A DNA stretch of 64,000 nucleotides from DAITBA01 sp036824005 (GTDB taxonomy: Bacteria; Pseudomonadota; Gammaproteobacteria; Burkholderiales; Rhodocyclaceae). The notes beneath the pieces are model-generated. The model did no database searches and had not been told where the DNA came from. It was given only the letters and a program-made list of their open reading frames with translations. Positions 21,526-29,801 of this stretch are shown one piece after another. How positions within the stretch are numbered: the first letter of the stretch is position 1; every line of letters begins with the position of its first letter. The position numbers and the translations under genes are program-made. The stretch spans positions 1-64,000 of the forward strand of contig DAITBA010000001.1 in NCBI GenBank assembly GCA_036824005.1. The letters are read 5' to 3'.

Positions 21526-21558
21526 GACAATCCCTTCATCGGAGTGGATGGTGTGAGG

Positions 21559-21611
21559 ATTATGCGTTCGCCACTTATTCGTTACAAACAGATAAATGAA
21601 TACGATATGAT
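21559..21611. promoter_or_regulatory. putative divergent sigma-70 promoters for hpf-like gene and nhaR
   Basis: This AT-rich spacer holds TTGTAA-N17-CATAAT on the minus strand (21587-21559), facing the hpf-like gene. On the plus strand TTACAA-N18-TATGAT (21582-21611) faces the LysR gene. Both would use the same -35 hexamer at 21582-21587, read on opposite strands. This is a motif match only. Confidence 0.4.
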
Positions 21612-21639
21612 CGAAAAACACGAATAATTAACGATCACC

Positions 21640-22551
21640 ATGCTCAACTACAAGCACTTGAGTTACTTCGTCAGCGTCGCCCGTTCGGGCGGCGTCAATC
21701 GCGCAGCGGAACGGCTGCATTTGTCGCCGCAGACGCTATCCGGCCAAATCTCCCAGTTCGAGGAACGCCTGGGCGTGGCTTTGTTCAAGCGCGTTGGACG
21801 GCGGCTCGAACTGACCGAGGCCGGCAAGCTCGCGCTGTCCTATGGAGAGGAAATTTTCCAGACCGGGGCCGAACTGGAGGATTTGCTGAAGAACGGCGCC
21901 GAGGAACGATTCATCACCTTTCGCGTCGGCATTGCCGACGTGGTGCCGAAATTCATCACCCATCGCCTGCTTGCACCGGTACTCTCGCTGCCCGAACCAG
22001 TGCGCCTGATCTGCCAGGAGGATCGCCTTGATCGCCTGCTGGCCGAACTCGCCATCCACCGTCTTGACATGGTGCTGGCCGACCGCCCTATGCCACCCGG
22101 TACGGAGGTCAAGGGCTTCAGCCACCCACTGGGCGAAACCGGCGTGGCCTTCATGGCCGCGCCCGCTCTGGCCGCACGGCTCACGGGGGCCTTCCCGGAT
22201 TGCCTGGATGGTGCGCCACTGCTGCTCCCCGGCCGCGACAGCGCGCTCCACGGTACCCTGCCGCGCTGGCTGGAACGGCACGGAAAACGGACCCATATTG
22301 TGTGTGAATTCGACGACAGTGCCTTGATGAAGGCGTTTGGTGAAGCCGGCGCCGGGGTATTCCCCGCGCCGGCGGCCAGCGTGGCGGACGTTACGGCACA
22401 CTACAAGGTCGTAAGCCTGGGTGAAACCGACGAGATACGCGAACGCTTCTTCATGATTTCGGCCGAGCGACGGCTTGCCCATCCCGCCGCCCGCGCGGTC
22501 AGCGAGCATGCGCGAAGCGGATTGTTCGCGCTGGCGCGCAGGTCCGCCTGA
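21640..22551 (+). CDS. NhaR-like LysR-type transcriptional regulator
   Basis: LysR-family regulator of 303 residues. The N-terminal winged helix reads NYKHLSYFVSVARSG...AAERLHLSPQTLSGQI, close to the NhaR subgroup (sodium-responsive activator of nhaA in E. coli). A periplasmic-binding-like effector domain follows from about residue 90. No nhaA lies in the window. The gene is divergent from the hpf-like gene, and the minus-strand run beginning there contains a sodium channel gene, which makes a sodium link plausible but unproven. A symbol is withheld because the target is unknown. Confidence 0.82.
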   Translation: MLNYKHLSYFVSVARSGGVNRAAERLHLSPQTLSGQISQFEERLGVALFKRVGRRLELTEAGKLALSYGEEIFQTGAELEDLLKNGAEERFITFRVGIADVVPKFITHRLLAPVLSLPEPVRLICQEDRLDRLLAELAIHRLDMVLADRPMPPGTEVKGFSHPLGETGVAFMAAPALAARLTGAFPDCLDGAPLLLPGRDSALHGTLPRWLERHGKRTHIVCEFDDSALMKAFGEAGAGVFPAPAASVADVTAHYKVVSLGETDEIRERFFMISAERRLAHPAARAVSEHARSGLFALARRSA

Positions 22552-23122
22552 TTTTGCCCGTGTCGCCCCGTTGGCGCCGACTCTTCGTCACCGCGCAATT
22601 TGTCCGCAACGACCGCGCGACCCACGCAGCCGTATCACGGTACGCTGCCAGACGTTCCACACCGGCACCGGAATACGCGAAACATACCTACCGAATACCG
22701 GAAAGTGGGCTAACCGCGAATACTCGAATCATTCGCGCGAGCAGACGAGTGGTTGCAAGTCCAGAGGCGCGTCGGGACGAAGCGCGGCAGCCAGGCTGAG
22801 GTCGCGGCCACGAAGTTCTTCTCAACCCGGACGGACCACGACGGCCCGCGCGGAGATGCGCGGCGCTCATCCAACAAGACACGGCCCGGCAGCAGCCGCG
22901 CGATGTTTGGTTTTCCAGCTTTTCCGGCAGACGAATTCATCGTCCGGCAGACGTTACGCGTTGCAAAGCGCTTCGTGGACGTTGGCACTCAGGCCGCTGG
23001 GTCCCAGCGGATGCCATGCTGCGACGCAAGCATGGCGACCCGCCAGGCAACGCAATTCGCCTGCCCTTCGGCCCCATGGCAAGCTTTCCATAAGGCCGAG
23101 AAGGCGGAAGCCCCAAAAGCAC
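22552..23122. other. gene-free gap downstream of nhaR-like gene
   Basis: About 570 bp between the end of the LysR gene and a terminator. Open frames exist on both strands (for example 22753-23244 +) but are full of Arg, Ser and Pro without domain motifs and look random. It may hold gene remnants. No tRNA, repeat array or known riboswitch could be established. Confidence 0.5.
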
Positions 23123-23146
23123 AAAGCCCGGCGCACGCCGGGCTTT
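23123..23146 (-). terminator. strong hairpin terminator after amt
   Basis: A perfect 10-bp stem AAAGCCCGGC with a 4-nt loop and GCCGGGCTTT lies 70 bp beyond the amt stop. On the minus strand it is followed by GTGCTTTT, so it fits a terminator of the amt transcript. It could also stop plus-strand transcription from the LysR gene. Confidence 0.75.
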
Positions 23147-23215
23147 GCTTAGATCCTGCCGTATCCGACGGACCCTATTCTCGTCCGCCAGATTCGTTCA
23201 TTTCCGATCACAACG

Positions 23216-24418
23216 CTACCATAGCGTCTCCCGCTCCGGAGTAGCCGTGATTTTGTGGATCGACAGATCGGCCCCGTTGAACTCCTCTTCGGGATCGAGG
23301 CGCAGGCCCACGGTCTGCTTGAGTAGGCCGTAGATGATCGCCGCGCCGACCAGGGCGACGACGATGCCCAACAGGGTGCCGATCGCTTGGGCCGCAAAGC
23401 TCACGCCGCCCATCCCGCCCAGCGCCTTTGTGCCGAAGATGCCGGCCGCCACCCCACCCCAGGCACCACACAGCCCGTGCAGAGGCCATACCCCCAGCAC
23501 GTCGTCGATCTTCCAGCGGTTCTGGGTCATGGTGAACATGAAGACGAACAACAGCCCGGCGAAACCGCCGGTGACCAACGCGCCCACCGGATGCATGACA
23601 TCGGATCCGGCGCAGACGGCGACCAGGCCGGCCAATGGCCCGTTGTGCACGAAGCCCGGGTCGTTCTTGCCGGCTACCAGCGCCATCAGGGTGCCGCCGA
23701 CCATGGCCATGAGGGAGTTCAGCGCCACCAGCCCGCTCACCTTGTCCAGCGTCTGCGCGGACATGACATTGAAGCCGAACCAGCCGACGGTAAGTACCCA
23801 CGCACCCAAAGCGAGGAAGGGAATGCTGGACGGCGGATGGGCCGCGATGTCGCCGTCCTTGGTGTAGCGGCCGCGCCGGGCGCCGAGCAGAACCACGGCT
23901 ATCAGGCCAGCCCAGCCGCCCACCGCATGAACGACCACCGAGCCGGCAAAGTCGTGGAACTTGGCGCCGAAGCTCGCTTCCAGCCAAGGCTGGAGACCGA
24001 ACTTGTCGTTCCAGGCGATGCCCTCGAAGAACGGGTAGACGAATCCAACCAGCAGGAAGGTCGCCGCGAGTTGGGGATTGAACCGGGCACGCTCGGCGAT
24101 GCCTCCCGAGACGATGGCCGGGATGGCTGCGGCGAATGTGAGCAGGAAAAAGAACTTGACCAGTTCGTAGCCGCTCTTCTGCGCTAGATCCTCGGCCCCG
24201 GCGAAGAAGTTCGCGCCGTAAGCGATGCCGTAGCCGATGAAGAAATAGGCCAGGGTCGACACGGCGAAATCCGTCAGGATCTTGACCAGCGCGTTGACCT
24301 GGTTCTTCTTGCGCACGGTACCCAGCTCGAGAAACGCGAAGCCGGAATGCATGGCCAGCACCATGATGGCGCCGAGCAGAATAAACAATACGTCACTAGA
24401 GGTTTTCAGAGTTTCCAC
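23216..24418 (-). CDS. amt: ammonium transporter (Amt family)
   Basis: Inner-membrane ammonium channel of 400 residues with about 11 helices. Family signatures are visible: AFLELGTVRKKNQVNAL near the N-terminus, DFAGSVVVHAVGGWAGL with the first pore histidine, and WPLHGLCGAWGG with the second. The start is a GTG at 24418 with CCGGAG upstream. There is no cleavable signal peptide, unlike E. coli AmtB, and no glnK beside it. The upstream region has a sigma-54 promoter and two NtrC boxes, so expression should rise when nitrogen is limiting. Confidence 0.93.
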   Translation of the reverse strand: METLKTSSDVLFILLGAIMVLAMHSGFAFLELGTVRKKNQVNALVKILTDFAVSTLAYFFIGYGIAYGANFFAGAEDLAQKSGYELVKFFFLLTFAAAIPAIVSGGIAERARFNPQLAATFLLVGFVYPFFEGIAWNDKFGLQPWLEASFGAKFHDFAGSVVVHAVGGWAGLIAVVLLGARRGRYTKDGDIAAHPPSSIPFLALGAWVLTVGWFGFNVMSAQTLDKVSGLVALNSLMAMVGGTLMALVAGKNDPGFVHNGPLAGLVAVCAGSDVMHPVGALVTGGFAGLLFVFMFTMTQNRWKIDDVLGVWPLHGLCGAWGGVAAGIFGTKALGGMGGVSFAAQAIGTLLGIVVALVGAAIIYGLLKQTVGLRLDPEEEFNGADLSIHKITATPERETLW

Positions 24419-24452
24419 TTTGGCGCTCCGGATGCACAAACTCTGCGCGCCG

Positions 24453-24468
24453 TGCAATTAGCGTTCCA
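24453..24468 (-). promoter_or_regulatory. sigma-54 promoter of amt
   Basis: The minus strand reads TGGAACG-CTAA-TTGCA, a near match to the sigma-54 consensus TGGCACG-N4-TTGCA with the exact -24/-12 spacing. It would start transcription about 25 nt before the amt GTG. Confidence 0.72.
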
Positions 24469-24531
24469 GAAAACGCCGTCACGACAAATCAACGTCTTGC
24501 GATTCGACACAGAACAAAGGGGTGACAGGGC

Positions 24532-24578
24532 GCACCGGCGCGATGCATTTCACGTCGCCGATCGCACCTGGGCGGTGC
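24532..24578. promoter_or_regulatory. paired NtrC binding sites upstream of amt
   Basis: Site one is GCACC-TGGGC-GGTGC at 24564-24578, a perfect dyad. Site two is GCACC-GGCGC-GATGC at 24532-24546 with one mismatch. Their centres are 32 bp apart, three helical turns, as for the two strong NtrC sites of E. coli glnA. They lie about 95-130 bp upstream of the predicted start, a normal enhancer distance. Confidence 0.68.
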
Positions 24579-24590
24579 AGAGGCGGTTCG

Positions 24591-25799
24591 CTACTTCGGC
24601 GATGCGTCGCGGGGCAGCAGCAGCCACATCCGGCCGGTCTGCCGCATGCGGCCGGCCTGAACACCGGCCTCGGGGCCGGAGCCCCAGTAGAAGTCGGCCC
24701 GGACAGCGCCCTTGATGGCGCCGCCGGTATCCTGGGCCAGCATCAGGCGGTTGAGCGATTTGCCGTCCGACGGCCGCGTCGTTGCCAGGAACACCGGCAC
24801 CCCCAGCGGCACGGTGCGCGGATCGACCGCCAGGCTGCGCCCCTCCGTCAGCGGCACGCCGAGGGCACCAATCGGTCCCTCGTTGCCGTCAGGCAATTGG
24901 CGGAAGAAGACGAAGCTGGGATTGGCGTTGAGCAGCTCGTCGAGGCGCTTGGCATTCACCCGCGCCCACGCCTTGATGCCATCCATCGACGCCTGGTCCA
25001 TCGTGATCTCGCCCCGGTCCACCAGCCAGCGGCCGATGGACTGATACGGGTGGCCGTTCTGATCGGCGTATCCGACGCGCATGCGCCCGCCGTTGTCCAG
25101 CTCGACGCGGCCGGAGCCCTGTACCTGGAGAAAGAACAGATCGATCGCATCCGCCGCCCACAGCAGCACCTTGCCGGCGAGCTGCGATTCGCGCTGCGAT
25201 AACTCCTCCCGGGAGTAGTAGGGGACCACCTTGCGGCCGTCCAGGCGCCCGCGCAGCCGCATGTGCTTGAGCTCGGGAAACAGATCGCCGAATTCGATCG
25301 TCAGCAGATCGTCGGGGACAGTGTAGAGCGGGTAACGATAGGCTGCGGAGCGCGTGCGGCTGCCGCGGATGAGCGGCTCGTAGTAACCGGTGATCAGGCC
25401 CTCGCGCGTGTCGTCGGGATTGACCACCTGATGGGGCACGAGCCAGGTTTCGAAGAACGACCGGACCTGTGCACCGTCCTTGCCGTTGAGGCGCTGGGCG
25501 TCGGCGCAGACCGGCGCCCAGGCCGGCTGCTTGCGCAACGTCTGGCAGGATCGCAGGAAGGCGCCCCAGGCGGCGCTCGGATCATCCTCCAGCCAACCGG
25601 GCAGATCCAACCAGCGCGCCGCCTGCAGCGGCTTGGCGCCGGCACTCGGGGCAGGCGCGGGGGTGCCCGGGCAGCTCGGACAACTCGGGCAGGGGGGACA
25701 GGTTCCGGGGGCGCTGACCGGCGCCGGCGATTGGGTTGCACACCCGGCGAGCGCGACGGCGGCGAGCAGCGCGATCCCCGCGCCGTGGCGGATTGCCAT
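24591..25799 (-). CDS. mltA: membrane-bound lytic murein transglycosylase A
   Basis: Outer-membrane lipoprotein of 402 residues that cleaves peptidoglycan with 1,6-anhydro product. The signal peptide ends in the lipobox LAGC (Cys20). The MltA barrel domain includes TGYYEPLIRGS and DAIDLFFLQVQGSG, and the 3D domain holds the catalytic Asp in AQDTGGAIKGAVRADFYWG. Between lipobox and domain is an odd cysteine-proline run: Cys34, 37, 40 and 43 spaced every three residues. The ATG at 25799 begins the signal peptide; a longer open frame upstream is not convincing. Confidence 0.93.
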   Translation of the reverse strand: MAIRHGAGIALLAAVALAGCATQSPAPVSAPGTCPPCPSCPSCPGTPAPAPSAGAKPLQAARWLDLPGWLEDDPSAAWGAFLRSCQTLRKQPAWAPVCADAQRLNGKDGAQVRSFFETWLVPHQVVNPDDTREGLITGYYEPLIRGSRTRSAAYRYPLYTVPDDLLTIEFGDLFPELKHMRLRGRLDGRKVVPYYSREELSQRESQLAGKVLLWAADAIDLFFLQVQGSGRVELDNGGRMRVGYADQNGHPYQSIGRWLVDRGEITMDQASMDGIKAWARVNAKRLDELLNANPSFVFFRQLPDGNEGPIGALGVPLTEGRSLAVDPRTVPLGVPVFLATTRPSDGKSLNRLMLAQDTGGAIKGAVRADFYWGSGPEAGVQAGRMRQTGRMWLLLPRDASPK

Positions 25800-25889
25800 G
25801 ATTTTCGCTACATTCGTAATTTTTCGAGGGCGCCAGTATACCCTGCGCCCCCTCGCTGCCCGGCACGGACTCGCCGCGCCCCGAACCTC

Positions 25890-26000
25890 ATGTGGATTCT
25901 CTTGCTGGAAGCCGGCGTCGCGTTGTGCCTGTTGCTGCTGATCGTGTGGTGGACCTGGCCGCGCAAAAAAGCTCCGGAGAAGAAGAATGACCAAGCCTAG
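25890..26000 (+). CDS. small single-pass membrane protein (36 aa)
   Basis: A 36-residue frame starting MWILLLEAGVALCLLLL, with one membrane helix (about residues 2-23, ending IVWWTW) and a lysine-rich cytoplasmic tail (PRKKAPEKKNDQA). Its end overlaps the start of the DUF815 ATPase gene by 14 bp, and its tail codons contain that gene's ribosome-binding site, which suggests coupling. The hydrophobic-then-basic pattern is unlikely by chance. Function unknown. Confidence 0.55.
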   Translation: MWILLLEAGVALCLLLLIVWWTWPRKKAPEKKNDQA

Positions 26001-26880
26001 CTCCGACCTGGAGCGCCTCATCGCCCGGGCGGACGGCGTGCTGTCGCGCCTGGAAAACCTGTTGCCGGCGGCACCGACAGCACCCGACTGGAGCGCCGCG
26101 GTCGCGTTCCGCTGGCGCAAACGCGCCGGCGCGGCAGGCGGCGGATGGCTTCAGCCCGTCACCAAGCCTCATGCCATTCGGCTCGACGACCTGCGCGGCG
26201 TCGACGAGCAGAAGCGGCGCATCGACCAGAACACGCGCCAGTTCGTCGCCGGCCGCCATGCCAACAACGTGCTGCTCACTGGTGCTCGGGGCACCGGCAA
26301 GTCGTCCCTGGTCAAGGCACTGCTCAACCGCTATGCATCCAAGGGGCTGCGCCTGATCGAGGTGGACAAGAGCGATCTCATGGACCTGCCGGACATCGTC
26401 GATCTCATCGCCGCGCGCGCGGAGTGCTTCGTCCTGTTCTGCGACGATCTGTCCTTCGAGGCCTCCGAAGCCAGCTACAAGGCGCTGAAGAGCGTGCTGG
26501 ACGGCTCGGTGGCAAGCGTACCGGACAACGTGCTGCTCTATGCCACGTCGAACCGCCGCCATCTCATGCCCGAGTACTTCGACGAGAACCTGGAAACCAA
26601 GCACGTCGGTGGCGAGATCCACCCCGGCGAGGCGGTGGAGGAAAAGGTCTCGCTGTCCGAGCGTTTCGGGCTGTGGCTGTCCTTCTACCCCTTTGACCAG
26701 GACGCATACCTGAGCATCGTCGAGCACTGGCTGAAGGAGTTCGGCGTCGGCGCCGCGGCGGCGGCAAAGGCGCGGGAAGCCGCCCTGCAATGGGCGCTGG
26801 TGCGCGGCGCGCGCAGCGGCCGGGTCGCCTGGCAGTTCGCCCGCGACTTCGCCGGCCAGCATGCGGGCCGCAAAGCTTGA
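25987..26880 (+). CDS. DUF815-family AAA ATP-binding protein
   Basis: Predicted P-loop ATPase of 297 residues. Walker A is GARGTGKSSLVKA near residue 99, and a Walker B-like FVLFCDDLSFE follows near 150, then a sensor-like LLYATSNRRHL near 180. This matches the DUF815 family of unannotated AAA ATPases, common next to mutT in betaproteobacteria. GGAGAAGA precedes the ATG. Role unknown. Confidence 0.87.
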   Translation: MTKPSSDLERLIARADGVLSRLENLLPAAPTAPDWSAAVAFRWRKRAGAAGGGWLQPVTKPHAIRLDDLRGVDEQKRRIDQNTRQFVAGRHANNVLLTGARGTGKSSLVKALLNRYASKGLRLIEVDKSDLMDLPDIVDLIAARAECFVLFCDDLSFEASEASYKALKSVLDGSVASVPDNVLLYATSNRRHLMPEYFDENLETKHVGGEIHPGEAVEEKVSLSERFGLWLSFYPFDQDAYLSIVEHWLKEFGVGAAAAAKAREAALQWALVRGARSGRVAWQFARDFAGQHAGRKA

Positions 26881-26980
26881 CCGCGGTGGTTCGACGGCGC
26901 GCGGCTGCGCAATGGCCTGATCGGCGCATGGCCGCCTGGGCGGGCCGCACCGCAACCTCGGCCGCAGCGCAGATGCCGTC

Positions 26981-27940
26981 ATGACCAAACGGGTGGACGT
27001 GGCATGTGCCGTGATCACACGGCCGGATGGCGCATTCCTCCTCGGTCAGCGGGCTGCTGACACGGTTTATGCCGGCTACTGGGAGTTCCCCGGCGGCAAG
27101 GTGGAACCCGGCGAGACGCCGCGCTCGGCGCTGGCACGCGAGCTGCGCGAGGAGCTGGGCATCGCGGTGACCCGGGCCTACCCCTGGATCACGCGCGAGT
27201 TTACTTACACCCATGCTTCGGTGCGCCTGCACTTCTTCCGCGTGCCTGGCTGGCAGGGTGAGATCCGCGATTACATCCACGCCCGGCTCGCTTGGCAGCA
27301 CGTGCAGCAACCCTGCGTCGAGCCGATGCTGCCGGCCAATACGCCGGTGTTGCGCGCCTTGGCCTTGCCCGACTTCTACGGCATCACCCGCGCCGGTGAG
27401 ATCGGTGTCGACGCCCAACTGGCCGCCCTGGACCAAGCGTTGCACCAGGGGCTGCGCCTGATCCAGATTCGCGAACCGGGGCTGGACGCCGCTGCCACGA
27501 TCGCCTTCGCGCACGAGACGATCAGGCGGGCACGTCGCCACGGTGCACGCGTGCTGGTCAACGGCGACCCGGACCTGGCTGCAAGCATCGGTGCCGACGG
27601 CGTCCATCTTACGGCGCGGCGCCTGCTCGGGCTGGCCGTCCGGCCCGAACTGCCCCTCGTCGCCGCCTCATGCCATGACGCCGCGGAACTCGCCCACGCC
27701 GCCCATCTAGGGCTGGACTTTGTCGCGCTCGGTGCCGTGAAGCCCACCGCTACTCACCCGGGATTGGCGGCAATGGGCTGGACGCGCTTCGCTCAGCTCG
27801 TCGAGAACTATCCGCTGCCGGTGTTCGCCCTGGGCGGATTGAGTCGCGACGACATCGAGGATGCGTGGAGCGCTGGCGCCCAGGGCGTGGCGGCGATCCG
27901 CGCCGCCTGGGGCGTCGCGCCGGCAACCACGTCGCGCTAG
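26981..27940 (+). CDS. fusion of Nudix hydrolase (MutT type) and thiamine-phosphate-synthase-like domain
   Basis: Two-domain protein of 319 residues. Residues 1-130 are a MutT-type Nudix domain with the complete box GGKVEPGETPRSALARELREELGI (read in parts: GGKVEPGE at about 37-44 and RELREELGI at about 51-59), expected to hydrolyse oxidised nucleotides such as 8-oxo-dGTP. Residues 130-315 resemble ThiE/TenI: FYGITR, IQIREPG, GADGVHLT, VALGAVKPT and FALGGL. This fusion is known in proteobacteria. Whether the second domain makes thiamine phosphate is uncertain. It converges with yacG. Confidence 0.9.
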   Translation: MTKRVDVACAVITRPDGAFLLGQRAADTVYAGYWEFPGGKVEPGETPRSALARELREELGIAVTRAYPWITREFTYTHASVRLHFFRVPGWQGEIRDYIHARLAWQHVQQPCVEPMLPANTPVLRALALPDFYGITRAGEIGVDAQLAALDQALHQGLRLIQIREPGLDAAATIAFAHETIRRARRHGARVLVNGDPDLAASIGADGVHLTARRLLGLAVRPELPLVAASCHDAAELAHAAHLGLDFVALGAVKPTATHPGLAAMGWTRFAQLVENYPLPVFALGGLSRDDIEDAWSAGAQGVAAIRAAWGVAPATTSR

Positions 27941-27946
27941 GGAGAG

Positions 27947-28144
27947 CTACTCGGACTGCTCGGGGCTTGGCTTGGACGGCTCGGGTACCCGGTATTCCTC
28001 CGCAGCCCAGGCGCCGAGATCGATCATCCGGCAACGCTCGGAGCAGAAGGGGCGGAAGCGGTTGCCCGCCTCCCATAGCACGGGCTTGCCGCAGGTCGGG
28101 CAGGCCACGGTACGCGCCGCGGCGCGGGGCGCTTCGCTGCTCAC
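27947..28144 (-). CDS. yacG: zinc-binding DNA gyrase inhibitor YacG
   Basis: Small zinc protein of 65 residues. Four ligand cysteines are in CPTCGKPV (residues 15 and 18) and FCSERCRMIDLG (near 34 and 38). The C-terminal stretch LGAWAAEEYRVP is typical. E. coli YacG binds GyrB and inhibits gyrase. It follows zapD by 10 bp, the usual order coaE–zapD–yacG, although here coaE is displaced. Confidence 0.93.
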   Translation of the reverse strand: MSSEAPRAAARTVACPTCGKPVLWEAGNRFRPFCSERCRMIDLGAWAAEEYRVPEPSKPSPEQSE

Positions 28145-28154
28145 GGGTCTGCGC

Positions 28155-28910
28155 TCAGAGATTGCAGAAGGTCAGTTCGAAGGGCACGTCGACGCCCACC
28201 TGACGCGGACGCAGATCGCGGTCCTGGAGCGTGAAGCGGATGTTGAGCATGTACTTGTTGGCGCTAAGCTCGGGGATGTAGGGCTCCGTGCGCTCCAGAC
28301 GCACCCGCGCCAACTGCGCGGAGCGTCCGCCGAGCATAAGCTGAAAGGCGCCGTTGCCGGCCACCTGGTTTTCCCCCCGGCCACTGGCGCGCAGCAGCCG
28401 CAGGACGATGGCCAGCCCGTCGCGGATGGGCAGCATCGGATTGAACCAGGCACTCAGATCGTGACGCCGAGCGGCCGTGTCCCGGTTCAGCCAGTAGTGA
28501 TAGGACGGCACATCGAACTCGCACACCCCGCCGGGAATCGCAGCGCGGTTCTTGATGCTCATCAGCCATTCGTTCTCGCGCAGGTAGTGGCCAATCTTAC
28601 CCGCCATCGCCAGCAGCGCGGCGCTCGCCTGCTCGATCTCGTACAACGCGCCAGACAGCGCCTCCTCGGAGATCTCCGGGTTGTTGCGGAACGACAGCAG
28701 AATCTGGCGCTGGCGCTCCAGCTCCTGCACCAGATCCACCTTCAGATCGGCCCGGCTCGCCACGTCGAGAATCTCGAACAGCGTCACCAGCGCCACGTGA
28801 TGTTCGAGCGGACCCTCGCAGCGCAGAAAATGCACGGCCTTGTCGAACAGGTCTTCGAGCCGCAGCAGGGTGCGGATGCGCTCGCTCAGGGGGTACTCGT
28901 AGGTAATCAC
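28155..28910 (-). CDS. zapD: cell division protein ZapD
   Basis: FtsZ-associated protein of 251 residues that crosslinks FtsZ filaments at the division ring. The N-terminus (ITYEYPLSERIRTLLRLEDLF) and later FDVPSYHYWL, DLSAWFNPMLPIRDGLAIVLRLLR and PFELTFCNL match ZapD (formerly YacF). The start is taken as the GTG at 28910. Ribosome-binding sequence is weak. An accessory block begins just upstream, so zapD may now lack its ancestral promoter beyond coaE. Confidence 0.92.
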   Translation of the reverse strand: MITYEYPLSERIRTLLRLEDLFDKAVHFLRCEGPLEHHVALVTLFEILDVASRADLKVDLVQELERQRQILLSFRNNPEISEEALSGALYEIEQASAALLAMAGKIGHYLRENEWLMSIKNRAAIPGGVCEFDVPSYHYWLNRDTAARRHDLSAWFNPMLPIRDGLAIVLRLLRASGRGENQVAGNGAFQLMLGGRSAQLARVRLERTEPYIPELSANKYMLNIRFTLQDRDLRPRQVGVDVPFELTFCNL

Positions 28911-28960
28911 GCGTTGTGGTGCACCATGACTTCGGTCAATTCTGACCGATCGCCATTCAT

Positions 28961-29739
28961 ATGACAACACGGGCCGGCAGCCGGGCACCCGTGCCGCCGG
29001 GCATTCGCGTGCGCGACGAAGAAAGGGATACCTTTCTATCGACCACTGCGCGCCTCACCGCCGATGCACCGTTTCACGTCCTGTCCGACGGGAAGCACGT
29101 GTTCCTCTTTCGCCAGGCGGTGGCCGCCACGCACCCGGACAACGTCGTTAACAGCGGTGTGCCGATGGACGACGCGACCCTGCTCGTCGATCGCTTCGTC
29201 ATGGTCGGAACCGGACTCAGGCCAAAAATGGAGGTGCGCTACCAGCGCAGCCGGAGCAAGTTCCGGCCCCAGAACCGCAAGGACGGGCTCAATGCCAATG
29301 GCATGGAAGGACAACCCTTCTTCGAACCGACGCAAGAACTGAGCTTCGTGCGCAATCTGACGAACTCGCTCATCTCGTGTGCACGCGCGAGGCGTCCGGG
29401 CAGACGCGCTTGTATCTGAACGCGGTCGAGATTGCCGCGCGCAAGGTCGCCGGCGACTTCTCCAACTGGGATGCCGGTCTTAAGCTAACCCTCGGCGGCG
29501 AAGTCTCGGAACCGAACGCGCAACAGTCGCGCCATGCCTGGCTGGGTGAATACCACCTGCTTGCGCTCTACAGCCGCGCCCTGCGCCCGGAAGAAATCCG
29601 GCAGAACTTCGCCGTCCAGGCAGACACCAACCTGGCGCCCGCCGTCGAAGCCGGAGCCGACCAGGTGATCGACCTGCCCGCCACGGCGGATCAGGTGGAG
29701 ATCAGAGTAATCGGGGGTGGCGCTCACGGACGCGGATAG
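28961..29739 (+). pseudogene. decayed gene with LamG-like C-terminus
   Basis: Two frames of one former gene. 28961-29419 encodes an N-terminal part (FHVLSDGKHVFLFRQA, then LLVDRFVMVGTG and FFEPTQELSFVRNLTN). From about 29362 the sense continues in another frame, ELAHLVCTREASGQTRLYLN, and on to LALYSRALRPEEIRQNF, which is the typical end of a LamG/concanavalin-like domain. The join at about 29355-29362 changes frame and seems to lack the middle of the protein, so an internal deletion is likely. The last codons look truncated too. The original function is unknown, but LamG domains often bind surface glycans or proteins. Confidence 0.7.
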
Positions 29740-29801
29740 CTGCCGACAAGCAGACGGGGAAATGGCCGATTGCCTGCGCCGGGCGGAGCGCAGGTGCCGG
29801 G

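Noticed and set aside
23000..23080. Sequence resembling part of a c-di-GMP-I riboswitch (GACGCAAGC)
   Set aside because: The tetraloop hairpin and receptor pairing of the GEMM-I motif could not be folded, and no gene follows in the right place.
22753..23244. 163-codon open frame in the gap after the nhaR-like gene
   Set aside because: Composition is Arg/Ser/Pro rich with no motif, and it runs through the terminator and into the end of amt on the other strand.
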